Source: DASUAS01 sp963809795 (GTDB taxonomy: Bacteria; Actinomycetota; Acidimicrobiia; IMCC26256; DASPTH01). Taken from it: a stretch of 64,000 bases of DNA. How positions within the stretch are numbered: position 1 is the stretch's first letter; every line of letters starts with the position of its first letter. The notes beneath the pieces are model-generated. The model saw only the letters and a list, made by a program, of their open reading frames with translations. It ran no database searches and was not told where the DNA came from. The stretch covers positions 1 to 64,000 of the forward strand of contig CAWELN010000002.1 in the NCBI GenBank assembly GCA_963809795.1, read 5' to 3'. Position numbers and translations under genes: made by a program. Positions 18,131 through 26,912 of the stretch are shown piece by piece.

Positions 18131-19339
18131 ATGGCCATCGAGGAGCTCAGCACTCTCGACCACGTCCACGCCGAGCAACGCCCACGACGAATGCGGGTCG
18201 CCATCAACCTCCTGACGGAGGATCCCGCAAATCCTTCCGGCGCCCACTGGTTCTGGACCCGGGTCATCCCCGAGATGGCCGATCGCCTGGCCGCGGAGGA
18301 GGAGCTCCACCTGCTCGTGAGCCCACGCGCACGTCACGCCTATCAGGGCTATGGGCCCAACGTGCGCTACATCACCTATCCATGGTCGAACGAGCAAAGG
18401 ACCCTCCGCACCCTCAGCGAGCACGTGTACTCACCGATTCGGCTCCCGCTCGCCGGCATCGACGTCTTCAACACCCTGATGGCACCGATCGCGAACCCGT
18501 CGTGGTCGCTCGTCCTGCACATCAAGACGATGCACGCGTTCACGCAGCCTGGTTCGATCTCGGCGCCCGTTCGCGCGTACCGCCGGATCAACGCCCCGCG
18601 TTCCGTGAAGGCCGCCGAGGTGATCATCATCAACTCGGAGAGCCTTCGGTCCGAGATCACACAGCATCTCGACGTCGATCCGAGCAAGCTCCGACTCATC
18701 CCCGAGGCGGTCGACCATCAACTGTTCAAGCCGGGCGACGCACGCGCGGCACGGGCTCGCGTTGCTCCGTACGGTGTGACGAAACCCTTCGTGCTCTTTG
18801 TCTCGTCCTTGTGGCCGTACAAGAACTGCGACGGCTTGCTGCGAGCGTGGGCGCTGGCGCGCCGCGAGCTCCCAGAGCACCAGCTGGTCGTCGTCGGCGC
18901 CCCTCGCGACCAGGACTATGCCACGCAGCTGCGCGACCTGGCGTCGGAGCTCGGCATTCTCGGCGACGTCGTGTTCACGGGCGGTGTCCCGCTCGAGGCG
19001 ACCGTCGACTTCTACCAGTCGGCTGACGTCTTCGTGTACCCGTCGTTGAACGAGACGTTCGGGCTGCCGATCCTCGAGGCGATGGCGTGCGGCTGCCCGG
19101 TGGTGACGTCGAGCACGAGTGCGATGCCGGAGACCGCGGGCGGCGCCGCCCTGCTCGCCGACCCGACCTCCCCGTCATCGATTGCGCGCGCGGTGATCGA
19201 GGCCGCAGGTCCGGCACAGGAGCGGCTACGCGAGCTCGGGCCCCGGCGGGCCGCGCAGTTCACCTGGGCCGCGACGGCCGCGTCGACACTCGATGTCTAC
19301 CGCGAGGTCACCCGGCGACGACGGGCTCACCGCTCGTGA
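18131..19339 (+). CDS. Glycosyltransferase family 4
   Basis: A 402-residue GT-B glycosyltransferase. The donor-binding half is typical: FVLFVSSLWPYKNCDGLLRAW, FTGGVPLEATVDFYQSADVF and the E-x7-E region NETFGLPILEAMACGCPVV. The N-terminal acceptor domain begins at about residue 20 (MRVAINLLTEDPANPSGAHW) after a short extension. It lies 3 nt after the heptose isomerase and overlaps the epimerase gene as GTGA, so it is a plausible candidate to add the heptose residue, though this is inference from position only. Confidence 0.9.
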   Translation: MAIEELSTLDHVHAEQRPRRMRVAINLLTEDPANPSGAHWFWTRVIPEMADRLAAEEELHLLVSPRARHAYQGYGPNVRYITYPWSNEQRTLRTLSEHVYSPIRLPLAGIDVFNTLMAPIANPSWSLVLHIKTMHAFTQPGSISAPVRAYRRINAPRSVKAAEVIIINSESLRSEITQHLDVDPSKLRLIPEAVDHQLFKPGDARAARARVAPYGVTKPFVLFVSSLWPYKNCDGLLRAWALARRELPEHQLVVVGAPRDQDYATQLRDLASELGILGDVVFTGGVPLEATVDFYQSADVFVYPSLNETFGLPILEAMACGCPVVTSSTSAMPETAGGAALLADPTSPSSIARAVIEAAGPAQERLRELGPRRAAQFTWAATAASTLDVYREVTRRRRAHRS

Positions 19340-20448
19340 GGGTGCTCGTCACCGGCGGAGCCGGCTTCATCGGTTCACATACGTGCGATCGCCTGCTGGA
19401 GCTGGGACACGACGTCGTTGTCCTCGACGCGTTGATGCCGCCGGTCCATCGCGACAAGACGCCGGCGCACCTCAGTCCCGAGGTCGACTTCTACGAAGGC
19501 GACGTTCGCAACCGCGACCTGGTTGCAAATCTTCTTCGCCGTGTCGACGCGGTCTATCACTTCGCTGCGTACCAGGACTACTTCCCCGAATTCTCACGGT
19601 TCTCCGCCGTCAACGTGGTGCCGACTGCGATGATCTACGAGATCATCGTTGCCGAGCGCCTCGAACTCGCGCGGATCGTCGTGGCGTCCTCTCAGGGAGC
19701 GATGGGCGAGGGACTGTACCGGTGTGCGCGCGACGGCGACCAACTCCCCGCCATGCGTACCGAAGGCGCGCTCGCAGCCGGGCACTGGGACCTGACCTGC
19801 GCGGTGTGCAACGGGCCCTTGGAGCTGATGGCGACACCGGAGACAGTCGCCAATCCGCAGAATCCGTACGGAATGTCGAAGTACGCGCAGGAGATGGTGG
19901 CCCTGAACCTGGGCCGCCGGTACGACATCCCGACGGTCGCGTTGCGTTACAGCATCGTGCAGGGGCCGCGGCAATCGGTGTACAACGCGTATTCGGGGGC
20001 GTGCCGCATCTTCTGCCTCAGTTACCTGCAGGGCGTGCCGCCGACGGTGTACGAGGACGGCCAGTCGATCCGCGACTACGTCAACATCGACGACGTGGTG
20101 GACGCGAACCTGTTGGCTCTGGAAGATGAGCGCGCGGTCGGACAGGCGTTGAATGTCGGAGGCGGCGAGGCTGTCACCACCAGCGAGATGGCCGACGTCG
20201 TGATGCGTCAGTACGGTTCCGAACAGCCGGCAGTCGTCACCGGTGAGTACCGCTTTGGGGATACCCGGCACATCCTGTCGGACGTGTCGTCGCTACGGTC
20301 GCTCGGTTGGTCGGCCCGGCGCCGAGTCGACGACTCGGTCGCCGCGTACGCGAAGTGGCTCGATGGCATGCCCGGACTCGACGGCGTGCTTGCGGACGCG
20401 AACGAGCGCATGCGGGCGTCCGGCGTCGTACGCCGAGCACAGCGATGA
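19336..20448 (+). CDS. NAD-dependent sugar epimerase/dehydratase (extended SDR) with cysteine insert
   Basis: An extended short-chain dehydrogenase of 370 residues acting on a nucleotide sugar. It shows the NAD motif TGGAGFIGS (residues 6-14), the catalytic YGMSK tetrad segment (Tyr and Lys separated by three residues) and the C-terminal substrate domain (QSIRDYVNIDDVVDANLLAL). Between the active-site serine region (VASSQGAMGEGLYRC) and the tyrosine there is an insert with one cysteine followed by a CAVC pair, a pattern I associate with the dTDP-L-rhamnose 4-epimerase-like subgroup. GTG 19336 overlaps the upstream stop as GTGA. It may epimerise the heptose or another sugar of the repeat unit. 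The exact substrate cannot be told. Confidence 0.88.
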   Translation: MRVLVTGGAGFIGSHTCDRLLELGHDVVVLDALMPPVHRDKTPAHLSPEVDFYEGDVRNRDLVANLLRRVDAVYHFAAYQDYFPEFSRFSAVNVVPTAMIYEIIVAERLELARIVVASSQGAMGEGLYRCARDGDQLPAMRTEGALAAGHWDLTCAVCNGPLELMATPETVANPQNPYGMSKYAQEMVALNLGRRYDIPTVALRYSIVQGPRQSVYNAYSGACRIFCLSYLQGVPPTVYEDGQSIRDYVNIDDVVDANLLALEDERAVGQALNVGGGEAVTTSEMADVVMRQYGSEQPAVVTGEYRFGDTRHILSDVSSLRSLGWSARRRVDDSVAAYAKWLDGMPGLDGVLADANERMRASGVVRRAQR

Positions 20449-21143
20449 AGGCGTTCTTGCTCGCGGCGGGGGTTGGGAGCCGGCTCAAGCCGATCACCGA
20501 CGACACACCGAAGTGCATGGTGCCGATCGGGGGCCGGCCGATTCTCGACCATTGGTTCGATGCGCTGGCCGACGCGGGAGTCGACGAAGTGATGGTGAAC
20601 CTCCACCACCTCGCCGAGACGGTGGCCGAGCACGTCGAGACGCGCGTCGGCCCCCCGGTCGTGCGGCTCTCGTATGAACCGGAGCTGCTCGGGAGCGCCG
20701 GCACGCTCGTTGACAACCGGAAGTGGGTCGACGGGGAGAGGTTCTTCCTCGTCTGCAACGCCGACAACCTCACCAACTTCGATGTCCGTTCACTCATCGC
20801 CTTTCACGAGGCCGGTTCGGCGCCGGCGACGCTGACCGCGTTCCGTACCGACCGACCGTCCGAGGTCGGGATCGTCGAAGTGGACGACGACGGATGGATG
20901 GTGAGCTTCCAGGAGAAGCCGCGCCGACCGCGGTCGCGCCTCGCCAATGCCGGCATCTACGCGTTCGACCCCGCGCTGCTCGATGAGCTCCACGGGCGGC
21001 CACCCCTCGATCTCGGATACGACATGATTCCGCGGCTTGTCGGCCGGGCGCGAGTGCTGCCGATCGCGGGATACTTCCGCGACATCGGGACGGTCGGCGC
21101 GTATCGCAGCGCGCTCGAGGAGTGGCCGGCGGTGGCGCGATGA
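20445..21143 (+). CDS. hddC: Sugar-1-phosphate nucleotidyltransferase, HddC-like
   Basis: A 232-residue NTP-transferase predicted to join GMP from GTP to a sugar 1-phosphate. The activating loop is clear at the N-terminus (LLAAGVGSRLKPITDDTPKCMVPIGGRPI), as are the metal-binding CNADN segment and FQEKP. It lacks the long left-handed beta-helix of GlmU-like enzymes and matches the short GDP-mannose/GDP-heptose pyrophosphorylase group. It overlaps both neighbours as ATGA. Placed between an epimerase and a heptose-kinase-like gene, D-glycero-alpha-D-manno-heptose 1-phosphate guanylyltransferase is the best reading. A mannose- or glucose-1-phosphate enzyme remains possible. Confidence 0.82.
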   Translation: MKAFLLAAGVGSRLKPITDDTPKCMVPIGGRPILDHWFDALADAGVDEVMVNLHHLAETVAEHVETRVGPPVVRLSYEPELLGSAGTLVDNRKWVDGERFFLVCNADNLTNFDVRSLIAFHEAGSAPATLTAFRTDRPSEVGIVEVDDDGWMVSFQEKPRRPRSRLANAGIYAFDPALLDELHGRPPLDLGYDMIPRLVGRARVLPIAGYFRDIGTVGAYRSALEEWPAVAR

Positions 21144-22132
21144 TCATCACCCAGACGCCGCTGCGAATCGGGTTGCTCGGCGGTGGGACCGACCTGCCCG
21201 AGTACTACCGGGAGAATGGCGGCAGGGTCCTGAACCTTGCGCTCGACAAGTACGTCTATGTGATCGTGAAGCAGCGATTCGACGACGACATCTACATCAA
21301 CTACTCCAAGAAGGAGATCGTGTCGCGCGTCGACGAGATCGAGCACGAGCTCGTCCGCGAGGCGATGGAGATGACCGGCGTGACGCACGGCGTCGAGATC
21401 ACGACGTTGGCCGACATTCCTTCCGGCGGTTCCGGCCTCGGATCGTCGTCGGCGGTGACCGTCGGTCTCCTCCACGCGTTGTCGGCGTACAGAGGGTGCC
21501 CGATGCCGGGCGCCGAACTGGCGGCGCGTGCGTGCGAGATCGAGATCGAACGGTGCGGGAAGCCAATCGGCAAGCAGGACCAGTACATTGCGGCGCTCGG
21601 AGGCGTACGGGACATCCGCTTCGGACCCGGTGAAGAAGTGGTCGCGTCCGAGGTCAGCCTCTCGCCCGCCACGCTGTGCAACCTCCAGGACCAGCTGATG
21701 CTCTTCTACACCGGCTCCACCCGCAGCGCAGATGCAATCCTCAGCAAGCAGCGGGCCAACGTTGCCTCCACGCGTCCGCAGCTCGATCTCCTGCGTGACC
21801 TCGCCGGGTTCGGGGTCGACCACATCGTGAACGGGGACATCGACGCGCTGGGCGCGGCCATCCGCCAAGGATGGGAGGCGAAGCGCAAGTTGGCGCCCGG
21901 TGTCACGAATGCGCAGATCGACGACGTCGTCACACGCGCGCTCGACGCCGGTGCGTCGGGCGCGAAGGTCACGGGAGCCGGCGGCGGCGGCTTCCTCGTC
22001 GTCACGTGTCCGGTCGAGCGACAGGGCGCGGTGCGACGAGCGCTCTCGTCCGACATGCGTGAGCTCCGCGTGAAGGTCGATCGGCAGGGCTCGCGCGTCG
22101 TCCTCAACATCCTGCGCGACATCTGGAGCTGA
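21140..22132 (+). CDS. hddA: GHMP kinase, HddA-like D-glycero-alpha-D-manno-heptose-7-phosphate kinase
   Basis: Predicted to phosphorylate C1 of heptose 7-phosphate. The 330-residue protein has the three GHMP motifs: an N-terminal substrate loop (TPLRIGLLGGGTDLPEYY), the glycine-rich ATP loop IPSGGSGLGSSSA at about residues 99-111 and the C-terminal SGAKVTGAGGGGFLVV. GGGTDLPEYY and the KPIGKQDQY segment are typical of HddA and the related fucose-kinase subgroup rather than of galactokinases. It is the last gene of the glycan operon; a minus-strand gene faces it 60 bp away, and I see no strong terminator hairpin in that gap. Confidence 0.86.
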   Translation: MIITQTPLRIGLLGGGTDLPEYYRENGGRVLNLALDKYVYVIVKQRFDDDIYINYSKKEIVSRVDEIEHELVREAMEMTGVTHGVEITTLADIPSGGSGLGSSSAVTVGLLHALSAYRGCPMPGAELAARACEIEIERCGKPIGKQDQYIAALGGVRDIRFGPGEEVVASEVSLSPATLCNLQDQLMLFYTGSTRSADAILSKQRANVASTRPQLDLLRDLAGFGVDHIVNGDIDALGAAIRQGWEAKRKLAPGVTNAQIDDVVTRALDAGASGAKVTGAGGGGFLVVTCPVERQGAVRRALSSDMRELRVKVDRQGSRVVLNILRDIWS

Positions 22133-22192
22133 GTTCGCCCTGAGTGGCATTGCCCGGGGCTTGGGAACACCTGGCCGGCGCCGTGTGAGCGA

Positions 22193-23408
22193 TCAGGCGC
22201 GCGGTTCCTTCGCGAGGCCCAGCACCTTCTCGCCGAGAGTGTTCCGCACGATCTCCTCCGTGCCACCACCGATTCGCGCGCCCGGTGTGGAGAGGACGTA
22301 CTCCGTCCAGGCGAACGTGCCCCATTCGCCGGTTTCGGCGGCGAGACGCGGACCGAGGACCTCGGTGAGCATGCGGACGAGCTCGATGTTGTGGCGGCAG
22401 GAGTGCAGCTTGAGCACCGACATCTCCGGCCCCGGGGTCACGCCGGGGCGGAGCGCGGCGCGCCACCGCTCGATCAACAGCTCCCTGATCCGCCCGCCGA
22501 TGTACAGCTGTGCGAGGCGCTGTCGCTGATGAGGGTCGCCGCGGTCGCCGAAGGCGTCGACCACCCCGAGAAGCCGCTCGAACTGCCCGATGCCACTGCT
22601 CCCCGACGGCGCCCGGGTGGCGATGGTCCGCTCGTTCCCGAGCGTGGTCAGGATGACACCGAACCCCTTGTTGAGCTCCCCGACCCGGTGGGAGTCGGGG
22701 ACGCGCACGTCGGTGAGGAACACCTCGTTGAACCCTGCGGTGCCCGTCATCTGGCGGAGGGGACGCACCTCCACGCCGGGCGCGTGCATGTCGACGAGAA
22801 GGGTCGTGAGCCCCTGGTGCTTGGGTACGTCGGGATCGGTGCGGCACACCGCGAGCGCGAGGTCGGCAACGTGCGCACTCGACGTCCACACCTTCTGACC
22901 GTTCACGACCCACTCGTCGCCGTCGCGTACCGCGCGCGTCGTCGCCGCCGCGAGGTCGGAGCCGGCGTTGGGCTCGCTGAACAGCTGGCACATCACGAGA
23001 TCGCCGCGGTACAGCTTCGGGAAGGTACGCGGCGCGCACCTCGGGGCTCGCGTGCGTGAGGAGCGCGGGTCCGATGAACCCGATGGCGATCGTGAGCATC
23101 GAGAGGTTGGGCAACTCGTAGTCGGCCTCGAGCGCTGCGTAGGCCGTCGCGTGCTCGAGCGTCAGCCCCCGGCCGCCGTACTCGACCGGCCCGTCGATCC
23201 AGCCGAGCCCGGCATCGAAGCGCAGCGCGGCGTAGCGCTTGGCGTCCGCCAGCTGCGCCGAGGCCTCGGCCGGGTCGACCTCCTCCAGGATGTTGACCCG
23301 GTCGGAGCCCTCACCCCAGACGAACTTCTCGTCGGTGTCCGGGCGCCGTGGACAGTGCGCGTCCAGGAACGCGCGCCCCTCCACGAGCAGCTCGTCGATC
23401 GAGGTCAT
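22193..23408 (-). CDS. Acyl-CoA dehydrogenase (frameshift near 23020)
   Basis: A FAD-dependent alpha,beta-desaturase of acyl-CoA thioesters, about 404 residues after repair. The N-terminal helical domain runs from ATG 23408 (MTSIDELLVEGRAFLDAHCP), the middle beta-domain contains the FAD/substrate motif CQLFSEPNAGSDLAAATTRA and VVNGQKVWTSSAHVADLAL, and the C-terminal helical domain ends with GGGTEEIVRNTLGEKVLGL. At about 23020 the frame shifts by one base: CCC in the minus-strand CTTCCCGAAG appears to be CC in the original, giving YLPKLYRGDL. The catalytic glutamate position is not certain. The AGSDLA and GGTEEI signatures suit the actinobacterial FadE subfamilies used for branched-chain or steroid-type acids. 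It stands alone between convergent and divergent neighbours. Confidence 0.86.
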
Positions 23409-23492
23409 GATGCGGATTCCTCTCCTTCCGGAGCGGTCACCCGGCGAGGCGGACCGCGAACGTACCCCGACCCGGTCGCGTAGCGTCGAGCG

Positions 23493-24047
23493 GTGAGCAA
23501 CCTCCTGCCGGTCTACCTCGCCGGACCGGACGTCTTCCTCCCCGACGCGGCCGAGATCGGCCGGCGGAAGCTGGCCATCTGCGCCGCGCACGGACTCGAC
23601 GGCCGCTACCCGGGCGCCGGCATCGACCTCGTGCATCTCGCGCCCGACGAGCACGCCCGCGCGTTGTTCGAGGGCTGCATCGAGATGATGGACGCCTGCG
23701 TCGCCGGCCTCGCGAACCTCACGCCGTTCCGCGGCCCGAGCGCGGACGTCGGTACCGCGTTCGAGATGGGCTACCTCTTCGGCCGCGGCTTCCCGGTGTT
23801 CGGCTACACGTCGGAGGTCTGCGACTACGCATCGCGCGTCGACGACGAGCTGCTGATGGTCGAGTCGTTCGGACTGGCCGACAACCTGATGCTCGAAGGA
23901 CCGATGCTGCGGCGCGAGCTCGCCGTCGTGCGGGTCGCGGAGCACGGCCCGTCGCCGACCGCGGCCTTCGCCGCCTTCGAGCTCACCGTGCGGCTGGCGG
24001 CCGCGGAGCTGGGGGCCGAACCAACTCGCCCGGCGCCATCACCATGA
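23493..24047 (+). CDS. Nucleoside 2-deoxyribosyltransferase family protein
   Basis: A small alpha/beta protein of 184 residues that would cleave or exchange the glycosidic bond of (deoxy)nucleosides. The family pattern is clear: YLAGPDVFLPDA at the N-terminus, then MMDACVAGLANLTPFRGPSA and DVGTAFEMGYLFGRG, where the glutamate of FEMGY is the expected nucleophile. GTG 23493 begins 84 bp from the divergent acyl-CoA dehydrogenase start. The methyltransferase gene follows after 48 bp. The physiological substrate is unknown; nucleotide salvage is likely. Confidence 0.87.
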   Translation: MSNLLPVYLAGPDVFLPDAAEIGRRKLAICAAHGLDGRYPGAGIDLVHLAPDEHARALFEGCIEMMDACVAGLANLTPFRGPSADVGTAFEMGYLFGRGFPVFGYTSEVCDYASRVDDELLMVESFGLADNLMLEGPMLRRELAVVRVAEHGPSPTAAFAAFELTVRLAAAELGAEPTRPAPSP

Positions 24048-24095
24048 CGACGGCTCGCCGCGCTCGCGGTCAAACGCGCCCGCTAACGTTCGTTC

Positions 24096-24896
24096 GTGGC
24101 CGGCTACGTGATCCGTGGCGGCGAGGAGGGGAAGGCGAGGTTGTCGGTGCTGAGTGCCGCGCTGGCACCGTCCACCGCGTCGTTGCTCGGAGCCGCGGGC
24201 GTGCGCGAAGGGATGCGCGTCCTCGACCTCGGGTGTGGCGGCGGTGACGTGACCCTCACGCTCGCGCACCTGGTGGGAGCACATGGCGCCGTGGTCGGCA
24301 TCGACGTCGACGACGTGTCGCTCGGGCTTGCCCGCAAGGACGCGGCCGACGCCCGGATCGAACACCTCGAGTACCGGATCGGCGACGCCACCGACATCGA
24401 CGCGCGCGACGAGTACGACGTGGTCTACGCGCGCTTTCTGCTCACGCATCTCGCCGAGCCCGCCGCGACCCTCGCCCGCATGGTCGCCGCCACGAGGCCC
24501 GGCGGCGTCGTCGTCGTCGAGGATCTCGACCACTCGGCCGTGTACTCGTACCCCGCGCTCCCGGCCCTCGCCGACTACGTCGAGCTCTACAACGAGGTGG
24601 CGCGCCGACGGGGCGGAGACCCCGAGATCGGGCCGAAGCTGCTGAGGATGTTCCGCGCGGCGGGGCTCGTCGACGTGGAGGTTCGCACCGCGCAGCCCGT
24701 CTTCGTCGATGGCCCGCCCAAGCGCTTCCACCAGATCACGTTGGAGAACGTGCGCGACTCGATGGAGGCCGAGGGCGTTGCCACCGCGGCCACGCTCGGC
24801 CCGATCGCGGTCGAGCTGGAGGCCTTCTGCGCCGAGCCCGACACCATCGTGGCGTTCCCGCGCATCTTCCAGGTCTTCGGCCGCCGACCCGGATAG
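24096..24896 (+). CDS. Class I SAM-dependent methyltransferase
   Basis: A 266-residue Rossmann-fold methyltransferase. Motif I is MRVLDLGCGGGDVTLTLA at about residues 41-58, followed by the acidic end of strand 2 (AVVGIDVDD), the motif II/III segment (EYDVVYARFLLTHLAEP) and ARPGGVVVVEDLD-type motif IV. The substrate-binding C-terminal half is less conserved and gives no hint of acceptor. It is separated from the membrane-protein gene by 9 bp, so the two are probably co-transcribed. Confidence 0.85.
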   Translation: MAGYVIRGGEEGKARLSVLSAALAPSTASLLGAAGVREGMRVLDLGCGGGDVTLTLAHLVGAHGAVVGIDVDDVSLGLARKDAADARIEHLEYRIGDATDIDARDEYDVVYARFLLTHLAEPAATLARMVAATRPGGVVVVEDLDHSAVYSYPALPALADYVELYNEVARRRGGDPEIGPKLLRMFRAAGLVDVEVRTAQPVFVDGPPKRFHQITLENVRDSMEAEGVATAATLGPIAVELEAFCAEPDTIVAFPRIFQVFGRRPG

Positions 24897-24905
24897 GCCC
24901 GAACC

Positions 24906-25655
24906 GTGGAGATCCACATCCGGCTGGAGCTCGGGGCCAGCGGCGCCAACCTGCCGCTCTTCGTGTGCTTCGCCGCGTTCGTCGTCACCTTCGTGACCAC
25001 ACGGGTCATCACGCGCATGATCCGCGCCGGGCGGGGTCCGTTCCACGACAACGTCTCGTCGGGCGGCGTCCACATCCACCACGCGGTGCCCGGGATCATC
25101 CTCCTGATCACCGGCGCCTTCATGGCGGTCGCGACCAACACCTCGTCCGGCTGGACCATCGTGGCCGCGTTGCTGGTCGGCGTCGGGACGTCGCTGGTGC
25201 TCGACGAGTTCGCCCTGATCCTGCACCTGCAGGACGTGTACTGGGCGGACGAAGGGCGCATCTCGGTGGAGATGGTCAGCCTCGCTATCGCCTGCCTCGG
25301 TCTGCTCCTCATCGGCTTCCGTCCGTTCGACCTCCGCGGCGACAGCACGGGTGCGGATGCCGTGGCGGTCGCGGTGTCGCTCGCACTCCTCATCCTCTGG
25401 ATCCTGGTGTGCATCGCGAAGGGCAAGTACAAGCTGGCCCTGTTCGGCGCCTTCATCCCGCTGGTCGCGCTCGTCGGTACGATCCGCCTCGCCCGGCCCG
25501 GCTCGCGTTGGGCCACGCGTCGCTACGGACCGGCGAAGCTGTCGCGGGCCTCGGCCCGGGCGACCAGGTACGACGCCCGGTGGGGGCCCGCCACCGACTG
25601 GGTCAGTGACTTCGTCGCCGGCAAGCCGTCGGAACCCGATCCCGTGGGCCCGTGA
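24906..25655 (+). CDS. Conserved six-helix membrane protein
   Basis: A 249-residue integral membrane protein with about six hydrophobic helices (for example LPLFVCFAAFVVTFVTTRVI and LALFGAFIPLVALVGTIRLA) and a basic cytoplasmic tail. Conserved-looking polar elements are GGVHIHHAVPGI after helix 1, which contains a potential metal-binding HIHH, and VLDEFALILHLQDVYW after helix 3. I recall similar proteins in other actinobacteria, but no function is known to me. GTG 24906 is the start. The stop overlaps the CapA-type gene as GTGA, suggesting a functional link. Confidence 0.75.
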   Translation: MEIHIRLELGASGANLPLFVCFAAFVVTFVTTRVITRMIRAGRGPFHDNVSSGGVHIHHAVPGIILLITGAFMAVATNTSSGWTIVAALLVGVGTSLVLDEFALILHLQDVYWADEGRISVEMVSLAIACLGLLLIGFRPFDLRGDSTGADAVAVAVSLALLILWILVCIAKGKYKLALFGAFIPLVALVGTIRLARPGSRWATRRYGPAKLSRASARATRYDARWGPATDWVSDFVAGKPSEPDPVGP

Positions 25656-26820
25656 GACGGATCGTCTTCGCCGCGATCGTGTCGGTCGTGGTGATCGCCG
25701 TGGCGCTCGTGGCGTCCTCGGGCGGCGACGGCGGTGACGACCACGCCGACCGCGTCGTCCGGGCGCCCGGGGCCTCCTCGCGACCACCGCCACCCCGGCA
25801 ACGACGGAACTGGCCGCGGGGCGCACCACCTCCGCTCGCGGCCGGCGCGGGAACGGCAACGCGGTGACGTTCGCGTTCGCGGGCGACGTGCACTTCCCCG
25901 AGCAGTGGGACACCGAGGACGGGCCACCGCCCGACGCGCCCCCGCTCGGCCGACAGGTGCAGGCGGACCCCCGCCACGTGCTCGACCCCGTCGCGCCGGT
26001 GCTCTCGAAGGCCGACCTGGCGATGGTCAACCTCGAGACGGCGGTGACCGACGGCGGCGAACCGGTCGCGGGCAAGAACTACCACTTCCGATCGCCGGCG
26101 GCGTCGTTCACCGCGCTGAAGGCGGCCGGCGTCGACGTGGTGACCATGGCCAACAACCATGCGCTCGACTACGGGCCCGCGGGCATGCAGGACACGTTCT
26201 CCGCGATCGCGGCGTCCAAGTTCCCGGTGACCGGCATCGGGCACGACGCGACGGAGGCGTACCGGCCGTTCCGCACGACGATCAAGGGGCAGCGCATCGG
26301 CATCCTGAGCGCGACCGACTGGCTGGAACCGGAGCTGGTGAGCTCGTGGACGGCGACCGATGCGCAGCCGGGGCTCGCCTTCGCGATCGACCGCACCCGG
26401 CTCCTCGCCGCGGTGCAGGCCGTGCGACCCCAGGTCGACACGCTGGTCGTGTTCCTCCACTGGGGCACCGAGGACACGTGGTGCGCATCCGGTGAGCAGC
26501 AGGACCTCGCCACCGCGTTGCTCGGCGCCGGCGCCGACATCATCGTCGGCAGCCACACCCACCGGGTCTTCGGTGCGGGCAAGGTCGGTCCTGCGCTCGT
26601 CGCCTACGGCCTGGGCAACTTCGTGTACTGGCGCGAAGACGGCGAATCCGGACGGAGTGGCGTGCTGCTCGTGACCGCCACCGGGCGCGACGTCGACGAC
26701 TACTCGTGGGTGCCGGCCCGGATCATCAACGGGGTGGCGACACCGGTGACGGGCGACGCGGCCGCCGCTGACCAGGCCGAATGGCAGGCCCGTCGCGCGT
26801 GTAGCGGCCTATCGCCCTGA
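25652..26820 (+). CDS. CapA-family (poly-gamma-glutamate capsule type) metallophosphatase-like protein (frameshift near 25778)
   Basis: A membrane-anchored or secreted protein of the PGA_cap family, calcineurin-like in fold. GTG 25652 overlaps the preceding stop as GTGA and encodes a basic start plus one hydrophobic helix ([20 protein letters not shown]). After a Thr/Ala-rich linker the domain has [39 protein letters not shown] and [12 protein letters not shown], the metal-site motifs of the family. Near 25778 the linker changes frame, best explained by one missing base: codon-rich [14 protein letters not shown] lies in the frame that leads into GTG 25864. The repaired length is about 389 residues. 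It may take part in cell-envelope polymer handling. Confidence 0.82.
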
Positions 26821-26912
26821 TCGCACCGATGAGTTCCGGGCCGGCGCGCGGTCCTACCGCCATGACCCTGACCCAGGACCCCGGAATCCGGACCCGCGGG
26901 TACGCTGCGCGC

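Noticed and set aside
22133..22192. Terminator between the convergent glycan operon and acyl-CoA dehydrogenase
   Set aside because: The 60-bp gap has GC-rich stretches but no convincing stem followed by a T-tract.
22104..23945. Minus-strand frame of 613 codons over the acyl-CoA dehydrogenase
   Set aside because: Only its middle part is the dehydrogenase N-terminus. The upstream part is antisense to the deoxyribosyltransferase gene and the downstream part is out of frame after the shift near 23020.
24039..26075. Minus-strand frame of 678 codons
   Set aside because: It is antisense to three well-supported plus-strand genes and has shadow composition with no domain.
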